Positions 36,991 to 45,910 of a DNA stretch of 64,000 nt are shown piece by piece. Below the pieces are notes generated by a model. It saw only the letters and a program-made list of their open reading frames with translations, did no database searches and was not told where the DNA came from. The stretch comes from Oligoflexia bacterium (GTDB lineage Bacteria; Bdellovibrionota; Bacteriovoracia; Bacteriovoracales; Bacteriovoracaceae). Made by a program: the position numbers and the translations under genes. The number at the start of each line of letters is the position of its first letter. Position 1 is the stretch's first letter. The DNA lies in assembly GCA_024229115.1 (NCBI GenBank), contig JAAEST010000045.1, positions 1-64,000 of the forward strand, read 5' to 3'.

Positions 36991-38985
36991 ATGAAGAAAT
37001 TCGGATGTTTAGTCTTAGTTTTAACACTATTAATTCTTCAGGGATGTTCTGGAATTAGTATGCTTGGTGGAACTAGTCGTAGTGATCTTTACTCGGCAAA
37101 ATTTCTCTCTGATGTAAAAGTAATCAAAGAGAGTTATCGTGCAGGTGATTCAAAGAAAGCATTGGCCCTACTTCAGCAAATGGATGATCAAACTTTATTG
37201 CCTACAGAAAGAGGTTTCAGAAGAAACTTAATTGGTGTGATTTACTTTGCGGAAGGTAATTTCGAGCAAGCTGTCTTTAATTTTGATCAGGCCCTGACTA
37301 CTTCAAGGCTTGATGAATCATTAACATCTCAAATCTATTTAAACTTAGCAGGATCATATTTTAAATTAGGCTTTACTGAAAAGGCCTACGCTTCCATTGT
37401 TTCTGGAAAGCCTGAATCGCTTCAAGAAAAGGAAAGAGAGAAATATTTCAAACTAAGATTTAAACTTGCTCAAGAGCTTGGTCATGAGAACGATATTATT
37501 GTATCACTCATTAATTTTTTAGGACCGAAGAAGACAATCAACGAACTTAAATCTAGCTCGTATTATGAGAGTATGCTTTCAAAATATTTAAGATTAGAGT
37601 CTTCTGAAAAGATGAAAGTCTTAGAACAATTTGAAGAATCTGGTTATCTTCTTGTTGGGTATCTTGCTTACCTTGAAGCTGAAAAGTATTACTACTCTGG
37701 TTCAAAAGGTGAAGCAAATGATGTTCTTTATTGGGTGAAAAAATACTTTGGAAATCATAGTGAAGTAGTAACTCTCGTAGATAATTTTACGAATAGAGTA
37801 GAGAACTATGCCAAACTCGAACTAAATAATATTGGAGTTGTTCTCCCGCTATCTGGTAAGAATAAAGTTTATGGTGAAAGGGCCTTACTAGGAATTGATT
37901 CAGCATTAAAGCGTTTTCAACAACAAAATGGAGGTCAACCTCTTCCTTTCAAACTCTTTGTGAAGGATAGTCAGGCCAGCGGTGTTGTTGGTGCCCATGC
38001 TGTTCAGGAACTAATTGATAAGAACTTTGTTTCAGTTGTTATAGGGGGATTATTCTCTGGTGAAGCTCTTGAGGAATATAAGGAAGCTCGAAGCAAGGGT
38101 GTAATTTTTATTTCATTAAGCCAAGTATATTTACCAAGACAGGAAAAAGATCATCTTCTCGTTGAGATTCCAGGGTCTATTGAATCACAAATTGCTGAAC
38201 TTTTTACAGATGAAATGCTTAATCACTTTGGTAGAAGAGCAGCGATTATTTATCCAGAAAATTCAAAAGGAAGAGCTTATGTTGATGAGTTTTGGAGAGT
38301 GGCAAAAACAAGAGGGGTAGAGCTCAATAATGTCATGCCTTTTAAAGATGAAAAGATTAAAGACTTTAGAGATCCTGTAAGTAAGATTCTTGGTCTTAAA
38401 TATAAGAGAATGAGACAAGAAGAATATGATCTAATGCAAGAGGTATTTGATCTTGAAAAGAAAAGGTCAATTCGAAGAGTACAAGTTCTTAAGCCTGATG
38501 TAGACTTTGATTGGGTGTTTGTTCCAGTGAAGCCTCTCAATGCACTTCAAATTATTCCATCGTTTACTTACTTCGATGTTTCTAGCAAGTTGCCTATTAT
38601 TGGAGGCTCAAGCTGGAGAAGTAATAGCCTTTCTAGGGCCTCTGATAAGTTTAGGAATATTTATTTTGTCGGTGATGATGTCACAAGTATTTCATCAAAT
38701 TTTACGAGCTGGTTTTATAATAAGTACAAACAACCTCCACGTCTGATTGAGTTAAGAGGACATGATTCTGTTGTTGTATTAAACAATATTCTTTCTAATC
38801 AAAATATTTCAAATCGAAACGACTTAGACATTTACTTAAGAAGTAAGAATGAAGTTGTTGGCCTAACTGGAAAATGGTTTCAGGATGAAGGTGTTTGGTT
38901 AAAGAAATTAACGAGTCACCATCTCAGACGCGGAAAGATTATAAAAGTTCAGGATGAAATTGCTGCTAAAAAAATGAATCAATAA
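36991..38985 (+). CDS. LppC/LpoA-like lipoprotein (penicillin-binding protein activator family)
   Basis: The 664-residue protein begins with a lipoprotein signal: Lys-Lys, a hydrophobic run, then LILQGC at the cleavage cysteine. The N-terminal third has TPR-like helices (AEGNFEQAVFNFDQAL), and from about residue 285 comes a periplasmic-binding-protein type 1 fold (IGVVLPLSGKNKVYGERALLGIDSALKRF). This two-part build matches LppC/LpoA, which stimulate the wall synthase PBP1A from the outer membrane. The start at 36991 is preferred over an in-frame GTG at 36979 because it puts the signal at the terminus. Function is inferred from architecture. Confidence 0.82.
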   Translation: MKKFGCLVLVLTLLILQGCSGISMLGGTSRSDLYSAKFLSDVKVIKESYRAGDSKKALALLQQMDDQTLLPTERGFRRNLIGVIYFAEGNFEQAVFNFDQALTTSRLDESLTSQIYLNLAGSYFKLGFTEKAYASIVSGKPESLQEKEREKYFKLRFKLAQELGHENDIIVSLINFLGPKKTINELKSSSYYESMLSKYLRLESSEKMKVLEQFEESGYLLVGYLAYLEAEKYYYSGSKGEANDVLYWVKKYFGNHSEVVTLVDNFTNRVENYAKLELNNIGVVLPLSGKNKVYGERALLGIDSALKRFQQQNGGQPLPFKLFVKDSQASGVVGAHAVQELIDKNFVSVVIGGLFSGEALEEYKEARSKGVIFISLSQVYLPRQEKDHLLVEIPGSIESQIAELFTDEMLNHFGRRAAIIYPENSKGRAYVDEFWRVAKTRGVELNNVMPFKDEKIKDFRDPVSKILGLKYKRMRQEEYDLMQEVFDLEKKRSIRRVQVLKPDVDFDWVFVPVKPLNALQIIPSFTYFDVSSKLPIIGGSSWRSNSLSRASDKFRNIYFVGDDVTSISSNFTSWFYNKYKQPPRLIELRGHDSVVVLNNILSNQNISNRNDLDIYLRSKNEVVGLTGKWFQDEGVWLKKLTSHHLRRGKIIKVQDEIAAKKMNQ

Positions 38986-39019
38986 AAAAAATGCTGGTGA
39001 TTATTTACCAGCATTTTTT
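38986..39019. terminator. Bidirectional terminator overlapping the small basic gene
   Basis: A perfect 13-pair stem (38986-38998 with 39007-39019) with an eight-base loop has A-run and T-run on both strands. It ends the LppC-like gene on the plus strand. On the minus strand it lies inside the last codons and stop of the 33-residue gene at 39001-39102. Confidence 0.9.
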
Positions 39020-39102
39020 CTTTTTTCAATTCTAGCTTTTTTCTTAGCTTGACCCTTTTTTCTTTTCATTTTTAGGATCGTCTTTTTTCTACCCATTCCC
39101 AT
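39001..39102 (-). CDS. Very small, strongly basic protein (33 residues)
   Basis: The minus strand holds a 33-residue frame beginning MGMGRKKTILKMKRKKGQ and ending EKRKNAGK, with 16 Lys/Arg. AAGGA six bases before the ATG and the terminator that follows directly support real expression. It has no hydrophobic segment. The composition is like that of tiny ribosome- or RNA-associated proteins, but I do not know a family for sure. The stop codon lies in the loop of the bidirectional terminator, so the mRNA ends right after it. Confidence 0.7.
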   Translation of the reverse strand: MGMGRKKTILKMKRKKGQAKKKARIEKRKNAGK

Positions 39103-39336
39103 GATGTGTCCTTCTGCTTTGTGTTAACTTCAACTGAGAACGCTTATACTATGCAAATAGAGGCCTAATGACAAGGGCCGAAGGTTAAAAACGCTAATGT
39201 AATATTAGTATGTTGCGAATTTATTACGGCAAAGTATCTTTATAACCTTGTCATAAAATTGCTCTAAGTGGTAAATTTTACGATAGATTTATCCATGGAA
39301 GATAACCTCGCAAGAGGAATGACAACGGTAGTCAAT
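39103..39336. other. Intergenic stretch between the small basic gene and AMP nucleosidase
   Basis: The divergent gap must hold promoters for both sides. I see TAAAAT at 39254-39259 on the plus strand but no convincing -35 partner. An in-frame extension of the nucleosidase to GTG at 39268 or ATG at 39295 is possible. Nothing else stands out. Confidence 0.5.
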
Positions 39337-40302
39337 ATGAGTGTTAAAAAGAAAGTAGCAAAGAAGAAGGCGAAGAAAACAACTGCTTCGTCTAAGGCTT
39401 CGAAGAAGACTAAAAAATCTAAAGTAAAACCTGAAAAAGAAGAACCAATTCTTGTTGAAGGTGTCGATTATTCAAATCCATACAATGTAAAAAAAGCATT
39501 TCTTAAAGGTCTTAGAATTCATGGTAATGAAGAGAAGAGACGAATCGCGATTGATATGCTTGAGAGATATACAGGCCATAATTTTGAAGACTTTCAAAAG
39601 CAAGTGATCCTCACAAACTTTCATTACTACGTAGAAAGATTTAATGGTCTACTTGATGATTCTCACTATACACAAGGGTCGGCTTTTAAGGCTTCGTCTT
39701 CAAAGAAAGCTCAGGTAACAATTATTGAGTTTGGAGTAGGCTCGGCTATGGCCGCACTTATTGGTGAGCTACTTGCTGTTATTCAACCAAAGGCCGTTTT
39801 ATTTTTAGGTCTTTGTGGGGCAGTTCACCCTTCACTTAAAGTAGGTGACTTTGTTCTGCCAATTGCTTCAATCAGAGCTGAAGGTGTTACTCGCCACTTC
39901 TTACCAGAGCAAGTGCCAGCACTACCAACATTTAAAGTTCAAAAATTTGTGTCTCAGATTTTAGTTGAGCATGGATATGATTATAGAACAGGTACGATTC
40001 ATTCAACTGATTTCAGATTCTGGGAATTTGATGACAAGTTTAAGATGAATCTTATTGAAGAAAGAGTTCTTGCTGTTGAGATGGAAACAGCTGCACTGTT
40101 TACAACATGTTTTGTAAGTAAGGTAAATATTGGAGCACTCTTATTAGTTAGTGATTGCCCGATGAAGCCAGGTGGAATTAAAACGAAGAACTCAGCAAAG
40201 TCAGTATTTAAAAAGTATACGGATATACATATTGAACTTGGTATTGAAGCCATGGCGGATATCGCAGACCGTGGTGAAAATATCAGACACTATCATTGGT
40301 AA
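39337..40302 (+). CDS. amn: AMP nucleosidase-like phosphorylase-superfamily protein
   Basis: The protein belongs to the nucleoside phosphorylase superfamily; AMP nucleosidase splits AMP into adenine and ribose 5-phosphate. Matching parts are YTGHNFEDFQKQVILTNF, FGVGSAMAALIGELL, KAVLFLGLCGAVHPSLKVGDFVLPIA, VEMETAALF and LLLVSDCPMKPGGIKT. This is the short type without the large N-terminal domain of E. coli Amn. The first 35 or so residues are instead an extra Lys/Ala/Ser-rich tail (VKKKVAKKKAKK). The start is uncertain: ATG 39337, ATG 39295 and GTG 39268 are all in frame, and none has a strong ribosome-binding site. mreB follows after 18 bases. Confidence 0.82.
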   Translation: MSVKKKVAKKKAKKTTASSKASKKTKKSKVKPEKEEPILVEGVDYSNPYNVKKAFLKGLRIHGNEEKRRIAIDMLERYTGHNFEDFQKQVILTNFHYYVERFNGLLDDSHYTQGSAFKASSSKKAQVTIIEFGVGSAMAALIGELLAVIQPKAVLFLGLCGAVHPSLKVGDFVLPIASIRAEGVTRHFLPEQVPALPTFKVQKFVSQILVEHGYDYRTGTIHSTDFRFWEFDDKFKMNLIEERVLAVEMETAALFTTCFVSKVNIGALLLVSDCPMKPGGIKTKNSAKSVFKKYTDIHIELGIEAMADIADRGENIRHYHW

Positions 40303-40320
40303 TATAAAAGGATTTATAAG

Positions 40321-41358
40321 ATGTTTAAGAAATTTCTAGACTGGTTTTCTAATGATTTAGCAATTGACCTTGGGACAGCAAACTGTCTTGTTTATGCCAA
40401 AGATAGAGGCATTATTGTGAATGAGCCTTCTGTTGTAGCTGTTCACCAAGGAATGAAAGGTGTTTCTAAAGTACTTGCTGTAGGTAAGGAAGCAAAAGAA
40501 ATGCTCGGTAGAACACCTGGTTCAATTAAAGCAATTAGACCAATGAAGGATGGTGTTATTGCTGACTTTGAAGTGACTCAAGCAATGCTTAGATATTTTA
40601 TCCAAAAATCATTAGCGGGATCGAAATTAGTTAAGCCAAGAATTATTATCTGTATTCCTTTTGGAATTACTCAAGTTGAAAAGAGAGCAGTTAAAGAATC
40701 GGCGGAACAAGCTGGAGCTAGAGAAGTTTACCTAATTGAAGAACCAATGGCCGCAGCAATTGGGGCTGGTCTTCCTATTACAGAGCCTTCAGGGAATATG
40801 ATTGTAGATATCGGTGGGGGGACAACAGAAGTTGCTGTTATCTCTCTTGGTGGTATTGTATTTTCTAAATCAGTAAGAGTTGCTGGTGATAAATTTGATG
40901 AAGCAATCACTCAATATGTTAAGAAAAAATATTCTCTTCTAATTGGAGAGAGAACTGCTGAAGCGATTAAAATCTCTATCGGAAATGCGTACCCATTTGA
41001 TGAAGAAGTAAAAACTTTTGAAGTTAAGGGACGTGACTTAATTGCTGGTGCTCCAAAAATTATTGAAGTTACATCTGATGAAATTAGAGATGCTTTAAGT
41101 GACCCAATTTCTGAAGTTGTGGAGGCCATCAAAATTTCTCTTGAGAAAACACCTCCAGAGTTAGCGGCAGATATTGTGGATAATGGAATTATTCTTGCTG
41201 GTGGTGGTTCACTTCTAGCAAACTTAGATGTTCTTATTAAAGAGAAAACAGGTCTTCCAGTTTCTCTTGCTGAAGATCCACTTACTTGTGTTGTTCGTGG
41301 GTGTGGTAAGGCTTTAGAGTCTATTGATCTACTTAAGCAGGTTACAACTCTGAGTTAA
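40321..41358 (+). CDS. mreB: MreB, actin-like cell-shape protein
   Basis: MreB (345 residues) polymerises under the inner membrane and guides wall synthesis in rod cells. [28 protein letters not shown], the phosphate loops [18 protein letters not shown] and [15 protein letters not shown], and [13 protein letters not shown] are standard. An AAAGGATT site precedes the ATG. Neither mreC nor mreD follows, as would be usual; a PilZ protein comes next with one base between. A second mreB elsewhere is therefore likely. Confidence 0.96.
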   Translation: MFKKFLDWFSNDLAIDLGTANCLVYAKDRGIIVNEPSVVAVHQGMKGVSKVLAVGKEAKEMLGRTPGSIKAIRPMKDGVIADFEVTQAMLRYFIQKSLAGSKLVKPRIIICIPFGITQVEKRAVKESAEQAGAREVYLIEEPMAAAIGAGLPITEPSGNMIVDIGGGTTEVAVISLGGIVFSKSVRVAGDKFDEAITQYVKKKYSLLIGERTAEAIKISIGNAYPFDEEVKTFEVKGRDLIAGAPKIIEVTSDEIRDALSDPISEVVEAIKISLEKTPPELAADIVDNGIILAGGGSLLANLDVLIKEKTGLPVSLAEDPLTCVVRGCGKALESIDLLKQVTTLS

Positions 41359-41359
41359 T

Positions 41360-42214
41360 ATGACGATTGTATTTTCTAACTTTATTAAACTGACTGAGGA
41401 TGAGGCTTTTCCAAAGTTCTCTCTTCTTGCTCGTAAAGGAGCGAAAGTAAAAGTTTGGATAAAGGGAAAAGAATCTCATATTTATAAAGTAAAAGATGCT
41501 CAGAAGCTTAAGGGAGAATTAACTCAAATACTTCTTTCTCTTTTTCCTGAAGGGGAGCCTGATAAACCATTTATTGATCAGAAAGTATTTATCGGCTTTA
41601 GTATTAAAGACGTAGATTACTTTACTGAAGGAAAGCTTTCTTTGAACGAAGAAGATGATGAGCTCTTTGTTTCAATAGAAGGCAATACATATCGTTCAGA
41701 GAAAAGAGCTAATGAAAGGTTGCTAACTTTTCCACACCATCAAGTTTACGCATATTTTAAAATCGATAAGAATGAAAATGCTGAAAATGTTATTCCTTTA
41801 GGGAAAACAGATGATAAGGAATATATCAACTATAAAGCTCGTCAAAAAGAAGAGCAGCTTAAAGATCTTTCCAAGTATGTAGATGACATCTCAAATTTAG
41901 TAGGCTTTAGGGCCATGGATGTTTCAAGTTCTGGTGTTGCTTTTACAATTACATCAGAAAACAAGTCTTTCTTTGATGATAATTCGAAATTTGATTTCTA
42001 CATTATGTTCAATGGTGAAGTTTTCAATGTTGTGAATGCGAAACTCGTTTATGTAGTAGACTTTGTAAGTAGAGGCAATAGTGGTCCTCGTTATAAAGTC
42101 GGATTAAACTTTAATCCAATTGTTGAGCTCTCAACACTGGTGAACAAAATACTAACAAGCTCGAATGGTATTGATGCTATTCAAAAGGAGTTTGAAGATT
42201 TTGTTGATTCGTAA
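41360..42214 (+). CDS. PilZ-domain protein coupled to mreB
   Basis: The 284-residue protein shows both halves of the c-di-GMP-binding PilZ signature: RxxxR at R116-R120 (RANER) and DxSxxG at D187-G192 (DVSSSG), about 67 residues apart instead of about 30, so an insertion lies between them. C-terminal strands (FDFYIMFNGEVFNVVNAKLVYVV, PRYKVGLNF) continue the barrel. The first 110 residues form an unknown N-terminal domain. The gene starts one base after the mreB stop and overlaps the next lipoprotein gene. The pairing suggests a c-di-GMP input on the MreB machinery; this is inference. Confidence 0.8.
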   Translation: MTIVFSNFIKLTEDEAFPKFSLLARKGAKVKVWIKGKESHIYKVKDAQKLKGELTQILLSLFPEGEPDKPFIDQKVFIGFSIKDVDYFTEGKLSLNEEDDELFVSIEGNTYRSEKRANERLLTFPHHQVYAYFKIDKNENAENVIPLGKTDDKEYINYKARQKEEQLKDLSKYVDDISNLVGFRAMDVSSSGVAFTITSENKSFFDDNSKFDFYIMFNGEVFNVVNAKLVYVVDFVSRGNSGPRYKVGLNFNPIVELSTLVNKILTSSNGIDAIQKEFEDFVDS

Positions 42215-42968
42215 ATTCTTTCTATTCTTATTAATAACGGTTGTTTCTTCTTGTTCACTTTTAAGAGATAAGGATAGCTCTGGTGGTGGATTTTTAAAAT
42301 ACAAAGAAAAGTATTCTTTGACTGATAAGTCAGGCTCATTTGTCGTAGAAAGAGAAGTTGGTCCTTATTCAAAACAAAAAAAGTATGTGACTAAGTATCG
42401 AGTCTTATCAAAGCAAGATACAAGTAAAGTTTTAGAGCAAAGTACTGCGATTAGTACTCCAGGGGTGCTAGGAAAGAAGTTTAGAGTTCTTCGACCTTTT
42501 AAAAGCCAGTACAATGTTTGGTTTGAAAAAAAGAAATATAGTAATCTGATGTGGATAGATCTTAAGCGTAAAGGTCTAATGGTTAAGATGAGTAGTCCTG
42601 AAAAACAGTGGAATGGGACTAAATTCTTTCGTTTTCCCAGAGGGACAGGACTTTATTGCTATTACACTCAAGTTATAGAGTGTGCCCAATTCACTGGATT
42701 CCTAAATAAAGCGATTAAGAATAAAGGTGGAGAGATGAATTTCCACCTTATTTGGGATGGATATCCATATATTCAAGAGCAGTTTCTTAATTTGGCCAAT
42801 AATCCTTTTGAAAACGCCATCCTAAAATATGATGGTGCAACTGGAGATGGACTTAAGAGATTCAGCTTAAATGTGGGAGCAAATGTTATTATTTATTTTG
42901 TAAATAATGACTTACAATTAAGTAAAGTCTTCTGGGTAAGCCAGGGACTATCAATGGTAGCAGAGTAG
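42201..42968 (+). CDS. Putative lipoprotein of unknown function
   Basis: The protein (255 residues from TTG 42201) begins with two basic residues, a hydrophobic run LFLLITVV and the lipobox-like SSC, so it is probably an outer- or inner-membrane lipoprotein. The mature part is beta-rich and basic, with no domain I recognise; KYKEKYSLTDKSGSFVVEREVG and WDGYPYIQEQFLNLANNPF are its more conserved-looking stretches. The start is uncertain: AAAGGAG at 42184-42190 fits TTG 42201 best, while an ATG at 42165 would lie deep in the PilZ gene. It is the third gene of the mreB group. Confidence 0.7.
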   Translation: MLIRKFFLFLLITVVSSCSLLRDKDSSGGGFLKYKEKYSLTDKSGSFVVEREVGPYSKQKKYVTKYRVLSKQDTSKVLEQSTAISTPGVLGKKFRVLRPFKSQYNVWFEKKKYSNLMWIDLKRKGLMVKMSSPEKQWNGTKFFRFPRGTGLYCYYTQVIECAQFTGFLNKAIKNKGGEMNFHLIWDGYPYIQEQFLNLANNPFENAILKYDGATGDGLKRFSLNVGANVIIYFVNNDLQLSKVFWVSQGLSMVAE

Positions 42969-42974
42969 GTAAGC

Positions 42975-43886
42975 TTGGCTTCAAAGTTTAGGAAATTTCT
43001 ATATTCTCTCTTTACTATTTTCTTAGCAATTACTGCGATCTTTTTTGTTATTCGTTTAAGTCCAGGTGACCCGGTAGAAAAAATTCTTGGACCAGAAGCT
43101 TCTCAAGTAGAAATAACAAAATATAGAGAACAGTTAGGGCTAAATCTTTCTGTGGGAACTCAGTACCTTAATTATATGAAAGGCTTTTTGACGGGGGATT
43201 TAGGACAATCACTTTTTAAAAAGAAGAGTGTCGTTGAACTTCTTAAAACTCATCTACCACCATCTATCATTCTTGCAATAGTTGCGACCATGTTTTCATC
43301 TATTTTGGGAGTCTTATTTGGAGTTATTTCTGCTGCTAGAAAATCAAGTGGTTTTGATTTTACCTTTAGGTTTATATCATTGATTGCTCTTAGCTTTCCT
43401 ATTTTCTCTTTGGCCCCAATCTTAGTTCTTATTTTTTCAATTAAGCTTAATCTTTTACCCGTAAGCGAATGGACGAGCATCGCTCATGGAGTTCTTCCTT
43501 GTTTAACATTAATAATTCCTCTTAGCTCTGTTCTCTCGCGAGTAACTAGAAATAAGTTTCTTGAAGAAGAGCATGGACCTTGGGTACGAGTGTTAACAGC
43601 AAAAGGCTTAAGTGATTATGCAGTCATTTGGAGAGTGGCAAAAGTTTGTCTCCCTTCAGTTTTCAATGTTGTGGCAATCCAGCTTTCAGTTGTTTTAGCT
43701 GGAACGATGATTACAGAAACTATTTTTGATATTCCTGGAATAGGAAGTCTTCTCTTTGAAGGAATTCAAAATAGAGACTATCCGGTTGTTCAAGGAATAA
43801 TTATTTATTCTACTGTGATTTATATGGGAGTTTACTTCTTTATAGATATTATTAACGAGTTTATTGATCCAAGGATTAGATCCTAA
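42975..43886 (+). CDS. Peptide-type ABC transporter permease (DppB/OppB family)
   Basis: The 303-residue protein has six hydrophobic segments, the N-terminal VIRLSPGDPVEKILGPEAS typical of DppB/OppB, and the permease loop (RVLTAKGLSDYAVIWRVAKVCLPSVFN) that docks the ATPase. It should import oligopeptides or muropeptides. The start is TTG with AGGT upstream. It follows the lipoprotein gene after six bases, so it may belong to the same transcript. Its stop shares a base with the next permease. Confidence 0.88.
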   Translation: MASKFRKFLYSLFTIFLAITAIFFVIRLSPGDPVEKILGPEASQVEITKYREQLGLNLSVGTQYLNYMKGFLTGDLGQSLFKKKSVVELLKTHLPPSIILAIVATMFSSILGVLFGVISAARKSSGFDFTFRFISLIALSFPIFSLAPILVLIFSIKLNLLPVSEWTSIAHGVLPCLTLIIPLSSVLSRVTRNKFLEEEHGPWVRVLTAKGLSDYAVIWRVAKVCLPSVFNVVAIQLSVVLAGTMITETIFDIPGIGSLLFEGIQNRDYPVVQGIIIYSTVIYMGVYFFIDIINEFIDPRIRS

Positions 43887-44734
43887 TGAGTTCACTTGCG
43901 GCCAATAGAAAAATTAATACAGAAATGAAAATCGGAGCAGCGATTTGCTCTGTTTATTTAGTATGGGCACTTGGTTGGTTTGTTTATCAATATCTAATCG
44001 CAGGTTCTATCACGGAACCTTATTATCCTTCTTACGATATTACTCAAGAGCTATTACCACTGGGTGGAAAATATGTCTTGGGGACAGATATTTATGGAAG
44101 AAGTATCTTTGAAGTTCTTTCCAGTGGATTGATTTATTCTTTGGTGGTTGCCTTAACTGTGAGTCTTTCATGTGCCGCTATTGGAATTGTTATGGGCTAC
44201 TTTAGTGTAACAGCTCATTCTTCTATAGCAGTTCTTCTAGATTTAACGATCAATCTTATCTTTGTATTCCCGAGTATTTTGATCGCCATTTTAATTATGA
44301 GTGTTTCTGGCCAGTCATTTACAGGACTTGTCTTTGCACTGATTATCACTGGTTGGCCAGGTTATGCCAGGATTGCTCGCGGAGAAACCATGAGAGTCAT
44401 GGGACTTAGTTATGTAGAGGCTTCAAAGGCGATTGGTGTCGGTAAAGTACGCTTGTTTATCAAAACGGTCCTACCGGCAATTCTTCCTCTATTGCTGATT
44501 CATATTGTTTTAGGGATCAGTGGAGTTATAATAAGTGAATCATCTCTAGGTTTTTTAGGCCTTGGAGGTAGTGAGTATAGTTGGGGCTCAATGCTGGCAG
44601 TGGCAAAGACAGTATTACTTGAGGCTCCACATATGGTTGTGATTCTAAGTTTAGCTATGGCAGGCTTAATCATAGGTCTCAACCTTCTAGGGGATGGATT
44701 AAGAGATTATCTAGATCCTCAGAATAAAGATTAG
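43886..44734 (+). CDS. Peptide-type ABC transporter permease (DppC/OppC family)
   Basis: The 282-residue second permease has six hydrophobic segments, GGKYVLGTDIYGRSIFEVLSSGL (the usual LGTDxxGRD motif), and the ATPase-docking loop with ARGETMRVMGLSYVEASKAIGVG. TAATG joins it to the previous gene. No solute-binding protein or ATPase gene lies nearby, so these must be supplied from elsewhere. NagZ follows after seven bases, which points to wall-fragment or peptide uptake. Confidence 0.88.
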   Translation: MSSLAANRKINTEMKIGAAICSVYLVWALGWFVYQYLIAGSITEPYYPSYDITQELLPLGGKYVLGTDIYGRSIFEVLSSGLIYSLVVALTVSLSCAAIGIVMGYFSVTAHSSIAVLLDLTINLIFVFPSILIAILIMSVSGQSFTGLVFALIITGWPGYARIARGETMRVMGLSYVEASKAIGVGKVRLFIKTVLPAILPLLLIHIVLGISGVIISESSLGFLGLGGSEYSWGSMLAVAKTVLLEAPHMVVILSLAMAGLIIGLNLLGDGLRDYLDPQNKD

Positions 44735-44744
44735 GTGGTGGGTG

Positions 44745-45833
44745 ATGAGTAGCGAATTAGGTCAATTGATTTTCACTGGTATCAGTGGGACATCCTTAAC
44801 TTCAGAAGAACAAAGTTTTATTGAAAAAGAAAATATCGGTGGAGTCATTCTCTTTTCTGAGAATTTTGAATCTCCTGCTCAGCTTGCTGAACTTGTTAAT
44901 AGTATCCAAGTTTTAAGAAAAGAATATCCATTATATATTGCTGTTGATCAAGAAGGTGGAAGAGTTTGGAGATTCAAAGAACACTTCACTCAGATTCCTT
45001 CAATGTATGAACTCTCGAGTCTTAATAGTCCAAAAATTTTATTTCATGTTGCAAAGATCATTGCTGAAGAGCTAACGGCTTGTGGAGTGAATCTCAATCT
45101 TGCACCAGTGTGTGATGTATGGACTAACCCGAATAACAAAGTTATTGGTGATAGGGCATTTGGGACAAATGCTGATGACGTAGAAAAATATTGTTCAGCA
45201 GTTATTAGAGGATTACAAACAAATGGTGTGCTTGCCTGTGCAAAACATTTTCCAGGACATGGATCAACGACAAAAGATAGTCACTTTGATCTTCCGATTG
45301 TTAAAACACCCATTGATCAATTAAGAGCTGTCGATTTTGCTCCATTTAACAAAGCTGTAAAAAGTAGAGTTGAATTTGTGATGATGGCCCATTTAGTTGT
45401 TGATGCTATTGACGAAGAATTACCTTGTTCACTCAGTGAGAAAGCTCATAAAATTTTAAGAGATGAACTTAGATTCAATAAAGTGATTATTTCAGATGAT
45501 ATGGAAATGCATGCTATCACAAAGCACTTTGGTGCTGGAGAAGCAGCTGTGAAAGCAATTCTCGCGGGAACAAATATCATTGAATACAGATCGATGGAAG
45601 GAGCCAAGGAAGCTCTTGAAGGTCTTAAGGAAGCTCATAAAACAAAGAGATTAAAGAACGAAGTTCTTAATCAAAGACTAGCTCAAATTATGGAGTCAAA
45701 GAAGACTAATTTGGGCGAGTATAATCCAGTTTATATTCCAGAAATTAGTAAAAAGGTTGGAGTTGCCGCCAATAAATCCTTCATGGATGAAATTCTTGAG
45801 AAGTTAGCACAAGTAAATGGGCAAACTGCCTAG
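44745..45833 (+). CDS. nagZ: NagZ, beta-N-acetylhexosaminidase of wall recycling (GH3)
   Basis: NagZ (362 residues) removes GlcNAc from anhydro-muropeptides in the cytosol. The family marks are DQEGGRVWRF, the flexible loop KHFPGHGSTTKDSHFDLP holding the catalytic His, and ISDDMEMHAI with the nucleophile Asp. There is no signal peptide, in agreement with a cytosolic enzyme. The ATG at 44745 follows an AGGTGG site; a GTG at 44742 is also in frame. Coupling to peptide permeases suggests recycling of own or prey wall fragments. Confidence 0.92.
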   Translation: MSSELGQLIFTGISGTSLTSEEQSFIEKENIGGVILFSENFESPAQLAELVNSIQVLRKEYPLYIAVDQEGGRVWRFKEHFTQIPSMYELSSLNSPKILFHVAKIIAEELTACGVNLNLAPVCDVWTNPNNKVIGDRAFGTNADDVEKYCSAVIRGLQTNGVLACAKHFPGHGSTTKDSHFDLPIVKTPIDQLRAVDFAPFNKAVKSRVEFVMMAHLVVDAIDEELPCSLSEKAHKILRDELRFNKVIISDDMEMHAITKHFGAGEAAVKAILAGTNIIEYRSMEGAKEALEGLKEAHKTKRLKNEVLNQRLAQIMESKKTNLGEYNPVYIPEISKKVGVAANKSFMDEILEKLAQVNGQTA

Positions 45834-45910
45834 GCTAACTTTTCCCGCTGCGAAAAAATATTAAGTCCTTTGATATTCTATACTTACGATAAATGTAAGG
45901 AGGAAATCCC

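Noticed and set aside
45840-45905. Sigma-28-type flagellar promoter before the TadC-like gene (TACGATAA)
   Set aside because: The -35 box TAAA at the proper spacing is not present.
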